From an uncultured Streptococcus sp. (GTDB lineage Bacteria > Bacillota > Bacilli > Lactobacillales > Streptococcaceae): DNA of 14,072 nt. Of this stretch, positions 1 to 6,959 are shown piece by piece. Made by a program: the position numbers and the translations under genes. How positions within the stretch are numbered: position 1 is the first letter of the stretch; the number at the start of each line of letters is the position of its first letter. The notes beneath the pieces were generated by a model, which was not told where the DNA came from, searched no databases, and was given only the letters and a program-made list of their open reading frames with translations. The DNA is taken from the NCBI RefSeq assembly GCF_938020365.1, contig NZ_CALIIB010000009.1, positions 1-14,072 of the forward strand, in the 5' to 3' direction.

Positions 1-139
1 GAAAATCGATAGCCGGCATAAGGGTAATGCTATGATTTTTCTTGATATTGAGCGTCACCTGCCCCAAGAGCTCCTTATTCTCTAAAATCGCTAGAGATAG
101 AGCCTTATTTGACGTATCCATCGCTAAAATGTTCATCAT
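1..139 (-). CDS. tsaB: TsaB, tRNA t6A-biosynthesis protein (N-terminal 46 residues, cut by window edge)
   Basis: Only the first 46 codons are present; the gene continues past the left edge. The protein begins MMNILAMDTSNKALSLAIL and contains KKNHSITLMPAIDF. This matches the start of streptococcal TsaB (YeaZ): a first beta strand followed by DTS, as in the ASKHA fold. TsaB is the non-catalytic partner of the TsaD/TsaE complex that makes N6-threonylcarbamoyladenosine at position 37 of ANN-decoding tRNAs in the cytoplasm. Two ATG codons are adjacent (137-139 and 134-136). GGAAG ends 3 bases before the first and 6 bases before the second, so the inner ATG may be the true start. The gene is divergent from rpoY-rnjA. 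In streptococci it is usually followed by rimI and tsaD, which would lie outside this window. Identification rests on motif memory. Confidence 0.85.
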   Translation of the reverse strand, partial: MMNILAMDTSNKALSLAILENKELLGQVTLNIKKNHSITLMPAIDF

Positions 140-168
140 TTTCTTCCTTACTCGAGTGTTTGCTCCTT

Positions 169-174
169 ATTATA
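169..174 (-). promoter_or_regulatory. Probable -10 box of the tsaB promoter
   Basis: The minus strand reads TATAAT here, about 30 bases upstream of the tsaB start codons. No convincing -35 hexamer lies 16-18 bases upstream, and there is no TGn extension. The -10 match is perfect but the promoter is only partly supported. Confidence 0.5.
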
Positions 175-278
175 CTACAAAAGAAGCGACAAGGGTAGAG
201 AGAGGCAGTCATTTGATGACCCAGATTGTCCTCAAAAGCTTTTCTGAAAATCTCCACAAGATTTTCTCGGCTATGTCT

Positions 279-307
279 TTTACTAAAAGCTGGTTTTATG
301 ATATAAT
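279..307 (+). promoter_or_regulatory. Extended -10 promoter of the rpoY-rnjA operon
   Basis: A -35-like TTTACT (279-284) is followed by a 17-base spacer and a perfect TATAAT (302-307). The -10 is preceded by TG plus one base (299-301), a full extended -10. Transcription would start near 314, leaving a leader of about 110 bases before rpoY. This is the only strong plus-strand promoter I see in front of the operon. Confidence 0.7.
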
Positions 308-361
308 TGGTTAGAATTATATCGAATCAAGGTCAATCTACTACTCATAAAACTAAATAAA

Positions 362-390
362 AGAAAACAGCTGATTAGCTGTCGTTTTCT
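362..390. promoter_or_regulatory. Terminator-like hairpin in the rpoY-rnjA leader
   Basis: ACAGCT (367-372) pairs with AGCTGT (377-382) around a GATT loop. With a small bulge the stem extends through AGAAAAC/GTTTTCT (362-368 and 384-390). On the plus strand it sits between the promoter and the rpoY Shine-Dalgarno and could act as an attenuator or stability element. Read on the minus strand it is followed by TTTTCTTTTATTT and looks like an ordinary intrinsic terminator, although no minus-strand gene ends here. Confidence 0.5.
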
Positions 391-423
391 GTAGCTTGAT
401 CGTGAAAAATGGAAGGAAATAAA

Positions 424-654
424 ATGATTTACAAAGTTTTTTATCAAGAAACAAAAGAACGCAGCCCACGCCGTGAACAAACACGTGCTCTCTACTTAGA
501 TATAGAAGCAACCGATGAATTAGAAGGTCGCATCAAAGCCCGCAAATTGGTCGAAGAAAAGACTCCTTACAATATTGAATTTATCGAACTCTTGTCTGAC
601 AAACATTTGGAATACGAAAAAGAGTCAGGCGCCTTCGAATTGACGGAGTTGTAA
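424..654 (+). CDS. rpoY: RNA polymerase epsilon subunit RpoY (DUF1447 family)
   Basis: This 76-residue protein starts MIYKVFYQETKERSPRR and has the compact acidic composition of the Firmicutes RNA polymerase epsilon subunit, formerly called YkzG or DUF1447. The family protein binds the core polymerase near the beta' jaw. Its role in transcription is auxiliary, and it has been compared with phage Gp2. The ATG at 424 is preferred over an in-frame ATG at 409 because family members begin MIYKVFYQ and because GGAAGG (411-416) lies at a suitable distance upstream. The earlier ATG overlaps that ribosome site. The stop codon lies three bases before the rnjA ATG, so the two genes are almost certainly co-transcribed and translationally coupled. 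The rpoY-rnjA pairing is a standard Firmicutes arrangement and supports the call. Confidence 0.93.
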   Translation: MIYKVFYQETKERSPRREQTRALYLDIEATDELEGRIKARKLVEEKTPYNIEFIELLSDKHLEYEKESGAFELTEL

Positions 655-657
655 CCT

Positions 658-2340
658 ATGGCATATAACTTAAAGAAAGAAGAAGTTGGTGTTTTCGCCA
701 TCGGCGGTCTGGGCGAAATCGGTAAAAACACCTACGGAATTGAGTATCAAGATGAGATTATCATTGTCGATGCTGGGATTAAATTTCCCGAAGACGACCT
801 CTTGGGTATCGACTATGTTATCCCCGACTACTCTTATATCGTAGAAAATATTGACCGCGTGAAAGCTGTCCTCATCACCCACGGGCACGAGGACCATATC
901 GGCGGCATTCCTTTCCTGCTCAAGCAAGCCAATATTCCCATCTATGCTGGCCCTTTGGCTCTGGCTCTCATTCGGGGCAAGCTAGAAGAGCATGGACTTT
1001 TGCGGGATGCCAAACTCTATGAAATCAATCAAAATACAGAGTTGACCTTTAAAAATCTGAAGGCGACCTTCTTCCGCACAACCCACTCGATTCCAGAACC
1101 TTTGGGGATTGTCATCCATACGCCGCAAGGTAAGATTGTCTGTACCGGTGACTTCAAGTTTGACTTTACACCAGTCGGCGAACCAGCAGACTTGCACCGC
1201 ATGGCCGCTCTGGGCGAGGAAGGCGTGCTCTGCCTCCTGTCCGACTCAACCAATGCTGAAGTTCCGACCTTTACCAATTCCGAAAAAGTGGTTGGACAGT
1301 CTATTATGAAGATTATCGAAGGCATACATGGACGGATTATTTTCGCTTCCTTTGCTTCAAACATCTTCCGCCTCCAGCAGGCAGCAGAAGCTGCTGTCAA
1401 GACAGGGCGCAAAATTGCGGTCTTTGGCCGTTCTATGGAAAAAGCCATTGTCAATGGGATTGAGCTAGGCTACATCAAGGTTCCCAAAGATACCTTCATC
1501 GAGCCAAATGAACTCAAGGACTATCCAGCTGGTGAAGTGCTGATTATGTGTACCGGAAGTCAGGGTGAGCCCATGGCAGCACTGTCACGGATTGCTAATG
1601 GTACCCACCGTCAGGTTCAGCTGCAGCCTGGAGATACGGTCATCTTCTCATCCAGCCCAATCCCTGGAAATACGACCAGCGTGAACAAGCTGATTAACAT
1701 CATTTCCGAGGCTGGCGTCGAAGTGATTCACGGTAAGATTAACAACATCCACACCTCTGGACACGGTGGCCAGCAAGAGCAGAAACTCATGCTTCGCTTG
1801 ATCAAGCCTAAATATTTTATGCCAGTCCATGGTGAATACCGCATGCAGAAAGTCCATGCAGGTCTAGCCGTTGATACCGGAGTACCAAAAGACAATATCT
1901 TCATCATGAGCAATGGTGACGTGCTGGCTCTGACAGCTGACTCAGCTCGTATTGCCGGTAGCTTCAACGCTCAAGATATTTATGTTGATGGGAACCGCAT
2001 TGGTGAAATCGGAGCTGCAGTCCTGCGCGACCGTAAAGACCTGTCAGAGGACGGTGTGGTTCTTGCTGTCGCAACAGTTGATTTTGAGTCCAAGATGATT
2101 TTAGCCGGTCCAGATATTCTCAGCCGCGGCTTTATCTACATGCGCGAATCAGGAGACCTCATCCGTCAAAGCCAGCGTATCCTCTTCAATGCCATCCGCA
2201 TTGCCCTTAAGAATAAAGATGCCAGCGTCCAATCTGTCAGCGGTGCTATCGTCAACGCCTTGCGTCCTTTCCTCTACGAAAGCACCGAGCGCGAACCGAT
2301 TATCATTCCGATGGTGCTTACACCAGACGAAGACAACTAA
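658..2340 (+). CDS. rnjA: Ribonuclease J1 (metallo-beta-lactamase/beta-CASP RNase)
   Basis: This 560-residue protein is a full-length RNase J1, the 5'-to-3' exonuclease and endonuclease central to mRNA decay and rRNA maturation in Firmicutes; it works in the cytoplasm. The metal site is visible as HGHEDH (H75, H77, D79, H80), with H143 in RTTHSIPEP and D165 in CTGDFKFD. The beta-CASP part follows. It includes CTGSQGEP near 298-305, HTSGHGG (H365, H369) and PVHGEYR (H391), which completes the zinc centre. A C-terminal domain of about 100 residues follows. The length matches the family and no key residue is missing. GGAG (645-648) lies inside the end of rpoY, 9 bases before the ATG. The hairpin in the operon leader could allow control of RNase J1 level, which is inference. 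The gene ends directly at a strong terminator. Confidence 0.96.
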   Translation: MAYNLKKEEVGVFAIGGLGEIGKNTYGIEYQDEIIIVDAGIKFPEDDLLGIDYVIPDYSYIVENIDRVKAVLITHGHEDHIGGIPFLLKQANIPIYAGPLALALIRGKLEEHGLLRDAKLYEINQNTELTFKNLKATFFRTTHSIPEPLGIVIHTPQGKIVCTGDFKFDFTPVGEPADLHRMAALGEEGVLCLLSDSTNAEVPTFTNSEKVVGQSIMKIIEGIHGRIIFASFASNIFRLQQAAEAAVKTGRKIAVFGRSMEKAIVNGIELGYIKVPKDTFIEPNELKDYPAGEVLIMCTGSQGEPMAALSRIANGTHRQVQLQPGDTVIFSSSPIPGNTTSVNKLINIISEAGVEVIHGKINNIHTSGHGGQQEQKLMLRLIKPKYFMPVHGEYRMQKVHAGLAVDTGVPKDNIFIMSNGDVLALTADSARIAGSFNAQDIYVDGNRIGEIGAAVLRDRKDLSEDGVVLAVATVDFESKMILAGPDILSRGFIYMRESGDLIRQSQRILFNAIRIALKNKDASVQSVSGAIVNALRPFLYESTEREPIIIPMVLTPDEDN

Positions 2341-2377
2341 AAAATAAGCTTTGCTAGTCTAGCAAAGCTTATTTTTT
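2341..2377. terminator. Bidirectional intrinsic terminator between rnjA and the GNAT gene
   Basis: This is a perfect inverted repeat centred on 2358. AATAAGCTTTGCTAG pairs with CTAGCAAAGCTTATT, flanked by A-rich sequence on the left and six Ts on the right. It starts right after the rnjA stop codon. On the minus strand it also ends in a T-run, about 50 bases beyond the GNAT stop, so it can serve both convergent genes. Confidence 0.93.
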
Positions 2378-2426
2378 GTAAACTTTAATGGTAATTGGCA
2401 ATTGACTTCCATCTATTAAGAATGGC

Positions 2427-2831
2427 TCAGCTCAGTCGCTTGATGAAATGATATTTGGTCACACTTTTTTGGGGCACATCTTCCAGACTGGCGTAGATTT
2501 CATAGCCTTGCTTGATGTAAAAATCCCTGGCCTGATAAGATTTGGTGGACAAGGTGATGCTGCTGACTTCCGCTTTCTCAGCCTTTTCTTCTAATTCTGC
2601 CAGCAGACTAGCTCCCAAGCCCTTTTTCTGATGTTCCTTATCTACCACTAAGGCCTTTATATGGATATTTTCCAACACTTGATGGGCATGGAGCAAGGCA
2701 ATTAAGCGCCCTTCCTCTTCCCGTGTCAGATAATAATCCTTTGGCTCCAGTTCTTCAAGCCTAGCTGACCCAAAAGAAGCCTCATATTGCTCCTTGAAAA
2801 CTTGCTCGATAAAGTCTTGAAATTCTGTCAT
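2427..2831 (-). CDS. GNAT-family N-acetyltransferase, substrate unknown
   Basis: This 134-residue protein has the acetyl-CoA binding core of the GNAT fold. Motif A reads VVDKEHQKKGLGASLL (residues 62-77), with the Q-x-x-G-x-G pyrophosphate loop at Q68, G71 and G73. Motif B follows as SYQARDFYIKQGYE, with the Y-x-A-x-x-F-Y helix typical of GNATs that acetylate small molecules or amines. It is predicted to transfer acetyl from acetyl-CoA to an amino group in the cytoplasm; nothing shows the acceptor. AGGAG lies 5 bases before the ATG. The gene sits between the rnjA terminator and strH, on the strH strand, 138 bases downstream of strH. It probably has its own weak promoter in that gap, although read-through from strH is possible. 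A link to amino-sugar metabolism would be speculation. Confidence 0.85.
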   Translation of the reverse strand: MTEFQDFIEQVFKEQYEASFGSARLEELEPKDYYLTREEEGRLIALLHAHQVLENIHIKALVVDKEHQKKGLGASLLAELEEKAEKAEVSSITLSTKSYQARDFYIKQGYEIYASLEDVPQKSVTKYHFIKRLS

Positions 2832-2871
2832 TTTTGCTCCTTTCAGAATCCTTATCGCATTTCCCTACACT

Positions 2872-2901
2872 GGTATAGGAAAATCCTACTTGTCAAATCA
2901 A
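2872..2901 (-). promoter_or_regulatory. Possible promoter of the GNAT gene
   Basis: On the minus strand TTGATT (2896-2901) and TATACC (2872-2877) are separated by 18 bases, about 40 bases upstream of the GNAT start. A perfect TTGACA overlaps the -35 region but has no -10 at the right distance. This is a weak call. Confidence 0.35.
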
Positions 2902-2907
2902 GTACAA

Positions 2908-2938
2908 TCGGGCTCAGCTATTAACACGCCAAGCCCGA
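2908..2938 (-). terminator. Possible weak terminator downstream of strH
   Basis: TCGGGCT (2908-2914) pairs perfectly with AGCCCGA (2932-2938) around a 17-base loop. On the minus strand it is followed by a mixed T-rich stretch rather than a clean T-run. A second short stem (2953-2959 with 2967-2973) overlaps the strH stop codon. Termination may be incomplete. Confidence 0.4.
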
Positions 2939-2969
2939 ATGCTAGATCATAGATAATCCGTCAGAAGGA

Positions 2970-5900
2970 TTATTGTTCCTTTTTCTTGCTTCCAGCTAAG
3001 CCAAGGAAAGCCAAAATAGTACCTAATAAAGTCATCGCCCAAGCTGATGATGTTCCAGTTTGAGGAAGTTTAGCGGCTTTAGCAACAGCTGCCTCCGAAG
3101 ATTTAGCAACCTTTGTCTCAGCTACTTTCTGCTCTGCTGAAGGCGCTGAAGCAGTTGGAGTTGCTGGGGTTACTGGGCGTTCAGCTGGCTTATCTTTGGC
3201 AAGAGGAATCACTGATGGAGCAGGCTGAACGATCGGCACTTCGATTTGACCAAGACTAGGTTTCGTTTCTTTAGTGCCCACTTCTACTAGCTCATCCACT
3301 GGTGCTTTAGAAACGGAAGACTCAACAACCTTTCGGCTGCCATCTAGTGCAGATACTTCCACAAGATTCATTTTTTCGCCCTTGCTTCCTGTCTGAACAA
3401 CTTTTCGTTGGCCTTTTTCAAGATCTGGATTCAATATTTCTTTTGTCTCAAAATCAAGCTCTTCTGTTTGGATATCCAGATATGGCTTATCCTCAACTAA
3501 AGCAGCTTTCTCATCCTGGGCTGTGCTACCATTGTGGCTAAGTGGCTTCAGATTTTCACGCGCAGCTTGAAGTTTAGCGACCAGTTTATCTACCTCAGCC
3601 TGTTTATTCCGATTCAATTCCCAGTCGATATCAGCTTGGGCAGCCTTCAGACTAGCAACAGACTCTGGCGTATAGATGCTAAAATCGCTAGGAACCTTGG
3701 CCAATTCATCTCGGACAGACTCATAGTTGGCCTTGAAGTAGTCTTTATTGTGATCAGCAAATGCTGTCATCAATTTGAAAATCTCTTCTTCCTTGTACTC
3801 AGCCTGTGGTCTATCTGCCCAGATAGCAAGCATGCTGCCGACTGTTGGGAGAGAGACTTCTGGATACTTGGTAGAGGCTAGTTGGTTAAATGGTGTCTTT
3901 TCAGTATTTTCAAGTGCTTTCTGTAAGAAACCACCACCATCTTCCGGTTTTTGCCCTAAGATATAGTACCAGTCCCCATTGGTATTGAGGAATTTATAGC
4001 CCTTGCTTGCTAGATACTGAGGTGAGGCAAGGTTGTAACCCCACCATCCCTTAGACCAGTAAGAAATCAAGACATCCTTGTCAAACTCAACATCATCCTT
4101 GTCTTCGTAGTAGAAGCCATCGTTGAAAGCCATTGGTTGAAGGCCTCGCTCTTTAGCCATAGCAGCAAGCGTGTTGGCATATTCTGCAAACTTGCCATAG
4201 AGGTTGTAGTATTTCAGATAATACCAACCCTGAGCATTGGTCGCATCGTTGGCATACTCATCTGTACCATAGTTGAAAATCTTTGATTTTCCTGCAAAGT
4301 AATCCATGTACTTGCCAATCAAGGCTTTGGTGAAGGCTTTTGCCTCTTCATTTTCCAAGTCCATAGTGGTCTTAGAAAGATTGTCAAAATAAGCCTGCGG
4401 ATTCTGAATGCCTAATTTTTCCATAGCCACCAGAAGAGCGTCCATGTGACCAGGACTATTGAGTGCTGGAATCACCCCGATGCCCTTTTGTTTGGCATAG
4501 CTGATCAACTCATCCATTTCTTTCTGGCTCAGAGCATTGCCATTTGGATCATCGTAGTAGGATTTAGTACCCTCAGTGATAGCTTCCTTGACTTGGTCAC
4601 TCTGGTAAGTCTTCCCATTGGCTTTAATGGTCATATCATCCAGCATGAAGCGCATACCGTCATTTCCGACCAGCAAGTGCACATCAGAGTAGCCCAACTC
4701 ACTAGCCTTGTCGACAATTCTCTTGAGCTGATCTAGCGAGAAGTACTTACGGCCTGCATCAATGGAAATAACCTTGTTCTTGGCTACTTTTTCACGTTCT
4801 GCTTGCTTGTCCAAAATCTTTTGGTAAGCTTCTGTTGGTTTTAGATTTTCACGGGCTGCTTTTAACTCAGCAACAGCCTGATTGATGGTGCCTTGTTGCG
4901 CGCGGCTCAGGTTTTCATCCAAGGCTCTAACTGCTTTTTCAGCTTCCTTGAGTCGAGCAATACTTTCCTCTGTATATTTAGCTGCCAAGTCACTTGGAAT
5001 AGCTTCTAACTCTGCAGCTGCATCTTGGTAATTAGCTGCAAAATATTCTGCATTACGATCAGCAAAGCGACGCATCAATTTATAGAGTCGAGATGCAGAA
5101 AAACGAGCAGAAGGCTCATCAGCCCAAGCAGCTACCATGCCTCCCATAATCGGAATATCTGCCCCTTCTGATTTAGGAACGCTGGTAATTGGAGTGGAGG
5201 CAATTCCCTTCAAGCCTTGATCCAAATTGTACCAGCCTTGGCCATCTGCATTGCGTCCCAAGACATAATACCAAGCATCATTGGTATTCAAGATTTGATG
5301 GCCTTTTTCAGACAAAAGTTTAGAAGAAGCTACATCATAACCGCCCCAGCCACCAGTCCAGTAAGAAACAATAATATCCTTGTCGAACTCACCAAAAGTT
5401 TGGTCAGAATTATAGTAAATACCATCATTAAAGGCCATTGGCTTCAAGCCATGACTCTTAACAATTTTAGCTAGGTCATTGGCATAAGCGATGAATTTTT
5501 CATAGCCCTTTTCTGGATAACCTTCTCCTGGATAGTACCTGTCTGCTTGTAGAACCTGCCATCCCTTCGCATTGGTCGCATCATTGGCATACTCGTCCAA
5601 ACCAATATTGAAAATGTCCGTCTTCCCTGCAAAATAGCCTGCATATTTGTCAATCAAAGCCTTGGTAAAATCAACAGCTGTCTGATTGTTTAGATCAACT
5701 GTCCGTGCAGATTCCTTACCAAAGTAGTTAAAGTTTGGATTTTGAATTCCCAACTCCTTCATAGCATGCAAGATAGCATCCATGTGGCCAGGGCTATTGA
5801 TGGTCGGAACGAGACCGATACCTTGCTTTTTAGCATAGTCAATCAAGTCCGTCATTTGAGCTTGCGTCAAGTGATTGCCATTTGGATCATTGTAATAAGC

Positions 5901-6557
5901 ATTGGTTCCTTTTTCAATGGCTTTCTTGACATCCTCACTGGCATAAGTCTTATCACCAACAGTCAAGGACATATCATCCAATTGGAAGCGTAGGCCATCA
6001 TTCCCCACCAGCAAATGCATGTCCGTGAAGCCAAAGCGTTTCGCCTTGTCTACGATTTCCTTCAGCTGCTCAGGGCTAAAATACTTACGGCCTGCATCAA
6101 TCGAAACCATTTTCCGCATAGCCAGCTTTTCATCGACCTGACTAGCTTTCTCCGTTTTAGGAGTTTCACTAGGCAGGGTTACCTTAGACTCATCAGAATT
6201 CGTAGAAGCACTTTCTGTTGCAGTCACTGATTTTTCAGCGACTGTATCTAGTTTTGGCTCCTCTATTACTGGTTTTTCTGCTGGCACAGCTTGAGGCTTA
6301 ACTTCCTCACTATTTTTAGCAACTGCTTCTGGCAAGGTCTCACTGCTAGCCTGGGCTTCCACAGGAACAACTTCCTGCACCCCTTCTCCTGCACTGGCTA
6401 CAGCCGGTCCTGTCGTAGCTACAAGACTTGTAGGCGCTGTTTGTACCTCGTCAGCTGAAACGACTTGTCCTGCCAAACAAAAGCCGACCAGGACAGATGC
6501 TGCCCCGATTGAAAGTTTCCGAATAGAAAAACGTTGCTTTCTATTAAAGATCATCAT
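2970..6557 (-). CDS. strH: Wall-anchored beta-N-acetylhexosaminidase, StrH type, with two GH20 domains
   Basis: This 1195-residue surface exoglycosidase removes terminal beta-linked GlcNAc from host glycans. Numbering is from the ATG at 6557. Order: YSIRK signal peptide (KQRFSIRKLSIGAASVLVG, cleavage probably before DE near residue 36); an acidic Ala/Glu/Pro-rich stretch to about 145; GH20 domain 1 (about 150-520) with catalytic D321-E322 in GLDEYAND; a helical linker; GH20 domain 2 (about 595-955) with D766-E767 in GTDEYAND; a second linker; one G5-like domain (about 1029-1098); a Pro/Ala/Lys wall-spanning stretch; and LPQTG (1164-1168) with membrane segment and basic tail. Both GH20 domains keep the Asp-Glu pair, so both should be active. 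GGAG (6563-6566) selects ATG 6557 or the adjacent 6554 over upstream starts. From memory the pneumococcal StrH has two G5 domains; only one is clear here. A promoter and cre-like site lie just upstream. Confidence 0.93.
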   Translation of the reverse strand: MMIFNRKQRFSIRKLSIGAASVLVGFCLAGQVVSADEVQTAPTSLVATTGPAVASAGEGVQEVVPVEAQASSETLPEAVAKNSEEVKPQAVPAEKPVIEEPKLDTVAEKSVTATESASTNSDESKVTLPSETPKTEKASQVDEKLAMRKMVSIDAGRKYFSPEQLKEIVDKAKRFGFTDMHLLVGNDGLRFQLDDMSLTVGDKTYASEDVKKAIEKGTNAYYNDPNGNHLTQAQMTDLIDYAKKQGIGLVPTINSPGHMDAILHAMKELGIQNPNFNYFGKESARTVDLNNQTAVDFTKALIDKYAGYFAGKTDIFNIGLDEYANDATNAKGWQVLQADRYYPGEGYPEKGYEKFIAYANDLAKIVKSHGLKPMAFNDGIYYNSDQTFGEFDKDIIVSYWTGGWGGYDVASSKLLSEKGHQILNTNDAWYYVLGRNADGQGWYNLDQGLKGIASTPITSVPKSEGADIPIMGGMVAAWADEPSARFSASRLYKLMRRFADRNAEYFAANYQDAAAELEAIPSDLAAKYTEESIARLKEAEKAVRALDENLSRAQQGTINQAVAELKAARENLKPTEAYQKILDKQAEREKVAKNKVISIDAGRKYFSLDQLKRIVDKASELGYSDVHLLVGNDGMRFMLDDMTIKANGKTYQSDQVKEAITEGTKSYYDDPNGNALSQKEMDELISYAKQKGIGVIPALNSPGHMDALLVAMEKLGIQNPQAYFDNLSKTTMDLENEEAKAFTKALIGKYMDYFAGKSKIFNYGTDEYANDATNAQGWYYLKYYNLYGKFAEYANTLAAMAKERGLQPMAFNDGFYYEDKDDVEFDKDVLISYWSKGWWGYNLASPQYLASKGYKFLNTNGDWYYILGQKPEDGGGFLQKALENTEKTPFNQLASTKYPEVSLPTVGSMLAIWADRPQAEYKEEEIFKLMTAFADHNKDYFKANYESVRDELAKVPSDFSIYTPESVASLKAAQADIDWELNRNKQAEVDKLVAKLQAARENLKPLSHNGSTAQDEKAALVEDKPYLDIQTEELDFETKEILNPDLEKGQRKVVQTGSKGEKMNLVEVSALDGSRKVVESSVSKAPVDELVEVGTKETKPSLGQIEVPIVQPAPSVIPLAKDKPAERPVTPATPTASAPSAEQKVAETKVAKSSEAAVAKAAKLPQTGTSSAWAMTLLGTILAFLGLAGSKKKEQ
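3699..6113 (-). repeat. Internal duplication in strH (two GH20 catalytic modules plus linkers)
   Basis: The segments at about 6113-4989 and 4778-3699 encode two homologous GH20 modules. Both begin VSIDAGRKYFS or ISIDAGRKYFS and run colinearly through HLLVGNDG, INSPGHMDA/LNSPGHMDA, DEYANDATNA and PMAFNDG. DNA identity is locally high: the 20 bases at 4744-4763 recur exactly at 6082-6101. The helical linkers after each module also share AARENLKP. The duplication is typical of StrH. Confidence 0.9.
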
Positions 6558-6588
6558 AAAATCTCCTTTTAAAATGTTCCACTTTATT

Positions 6589-6603
6589 ATGTAAGCGATT
6601 TCT
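6589..6603 (+). promoter_or_regulatory. cre-like CcpA site in the strH 5' leader
   Basis: ATGTAAGCGATTTCT matches the cre consensus WTGNAANCGNWNNCW at every defined position. It lies at about +3 to +17 relative to the predicted strH transcription start, a position where CcpA binding blocks transcription. Carbon catabolite repression of strH is therefore likely. The consensus is from general knowledge and binding was not shown. Confidence 0.75.
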
Positions 6604-6612
6604 TTTTCTTCT

Positions 6613-6641
6613 ATTATAGTGTATCCCCTGCCTTTCATCAA
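6613..6641 (-). promoter_or_regulatory. Promoter of strH
   Basis: On the minus strand TTGATG (6636-6641) and a perfect TATAAT (6613-6618) are separated by exactly 17 bases. The predicted start is near 6606, giving a leader of about 50 bases that contains the cre-like site and the ribosome binding site. Confidence 0.82.
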
Positions 6642-6677
6642 TATTGTCTCCACAAGATTCTATAGTTAAATGACAAA

Positions 6678-6690
6678 TAGATTAAATCTA
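6678..6690. promoter_or_regulatory. Palindrome upstream of the strH promoter, shared with the GH85 gene
   Basis: TAGATTAAATCTA is a perfect 6+1+6 inverted repeat centred on 6684, about 43 bases upstream of the -35 box. Its core AGATTAAATCT is identical to the core of the palindrome at 11897-11913 in front of the GH85 gene. It may be an operator for an unidentified regulator. Another short palindrome, GTGATTTATCAC, lies at 6709-6720. Confidence 0.4.
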
Positions 6691-6800
6691 GAGCCATATT
6701 TTTATAAGGTGATTTATCACTAAAGCTGGGGGCAAAACAATCGAGCCATTTTGCTCTATTCATCTCGTTTGAAAGCCTGAGGCAAACTAGATAAGCCACC

Positions 6801-6834
6801 AAAATCAAAAAAGAGAAGACTAAATAGTCTTCTC
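6801..6834 (-). terminator. Intrinsic terminator downstream of the GH85 gene
   Basis: On the minus strand GAGAAGAC (6827-6834) pairs with GTCTTCTC (6813-6820) around a 6-base loop, followed by TTTTTTGATTTT (6812 down to 6801). It lies about 125 bases beyond the GH85 stop, so the mRNA has a fairly long 3' untranslated region. It isolates strH from GH85 read-through. The rest of the gap between the two genes (6604-6959) holds the strH promoter and the palindromes, and no gene that I can support. Confidence 0.9.
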
Positions 6835-6959
6835 CAAGTTTTTGATTAAATTGTCCTGCCACCGCTGCCAAGAGGAAATTCTAGCTTCCTTTCAGGGCAA
6901 GAACATTTAGATTAACGATTTGTCTAGCTTACTTTTCTAAACTGGACAAAAGCGCTAAA

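Noticed and set aside
42..314. 90-residue plus-strand open frame over the tsaB start and its promoter
   Set aside because: It is antisense to tsaB, runs through the promoter regions, has no ribosome site and no family resemblance.
409..654. Earlier in-frame ATG at 409 for rpoY
   Set aside because: It overlaps the Shine-Dalgarno GGAAGG used by the ATG at 424, and family proteins begin at MIYKVFYQ.
1029..1454. 141-residue minus-strand open frame inside rnjA
   Set aside because: It is a shadow of a highly conserved gene, with atypical composition and no ribosome site.
6558..6653. 32-residue N-terminal extension of StrH
   Set aside because: It would start upstream of the promoter -10 box and transcription start and would bury the YSIRK signal peptide; a good Shine-Dalgarno precedes the ATG at 6557.
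6638..6871. 77-residue minus-strand open frame between the GH85 gene and strH
   Set aside because: It reads straight through the intrinsic terminator at 6801-6834 and the palindromes, has no clear ribosome site and matches nothing I recognise.
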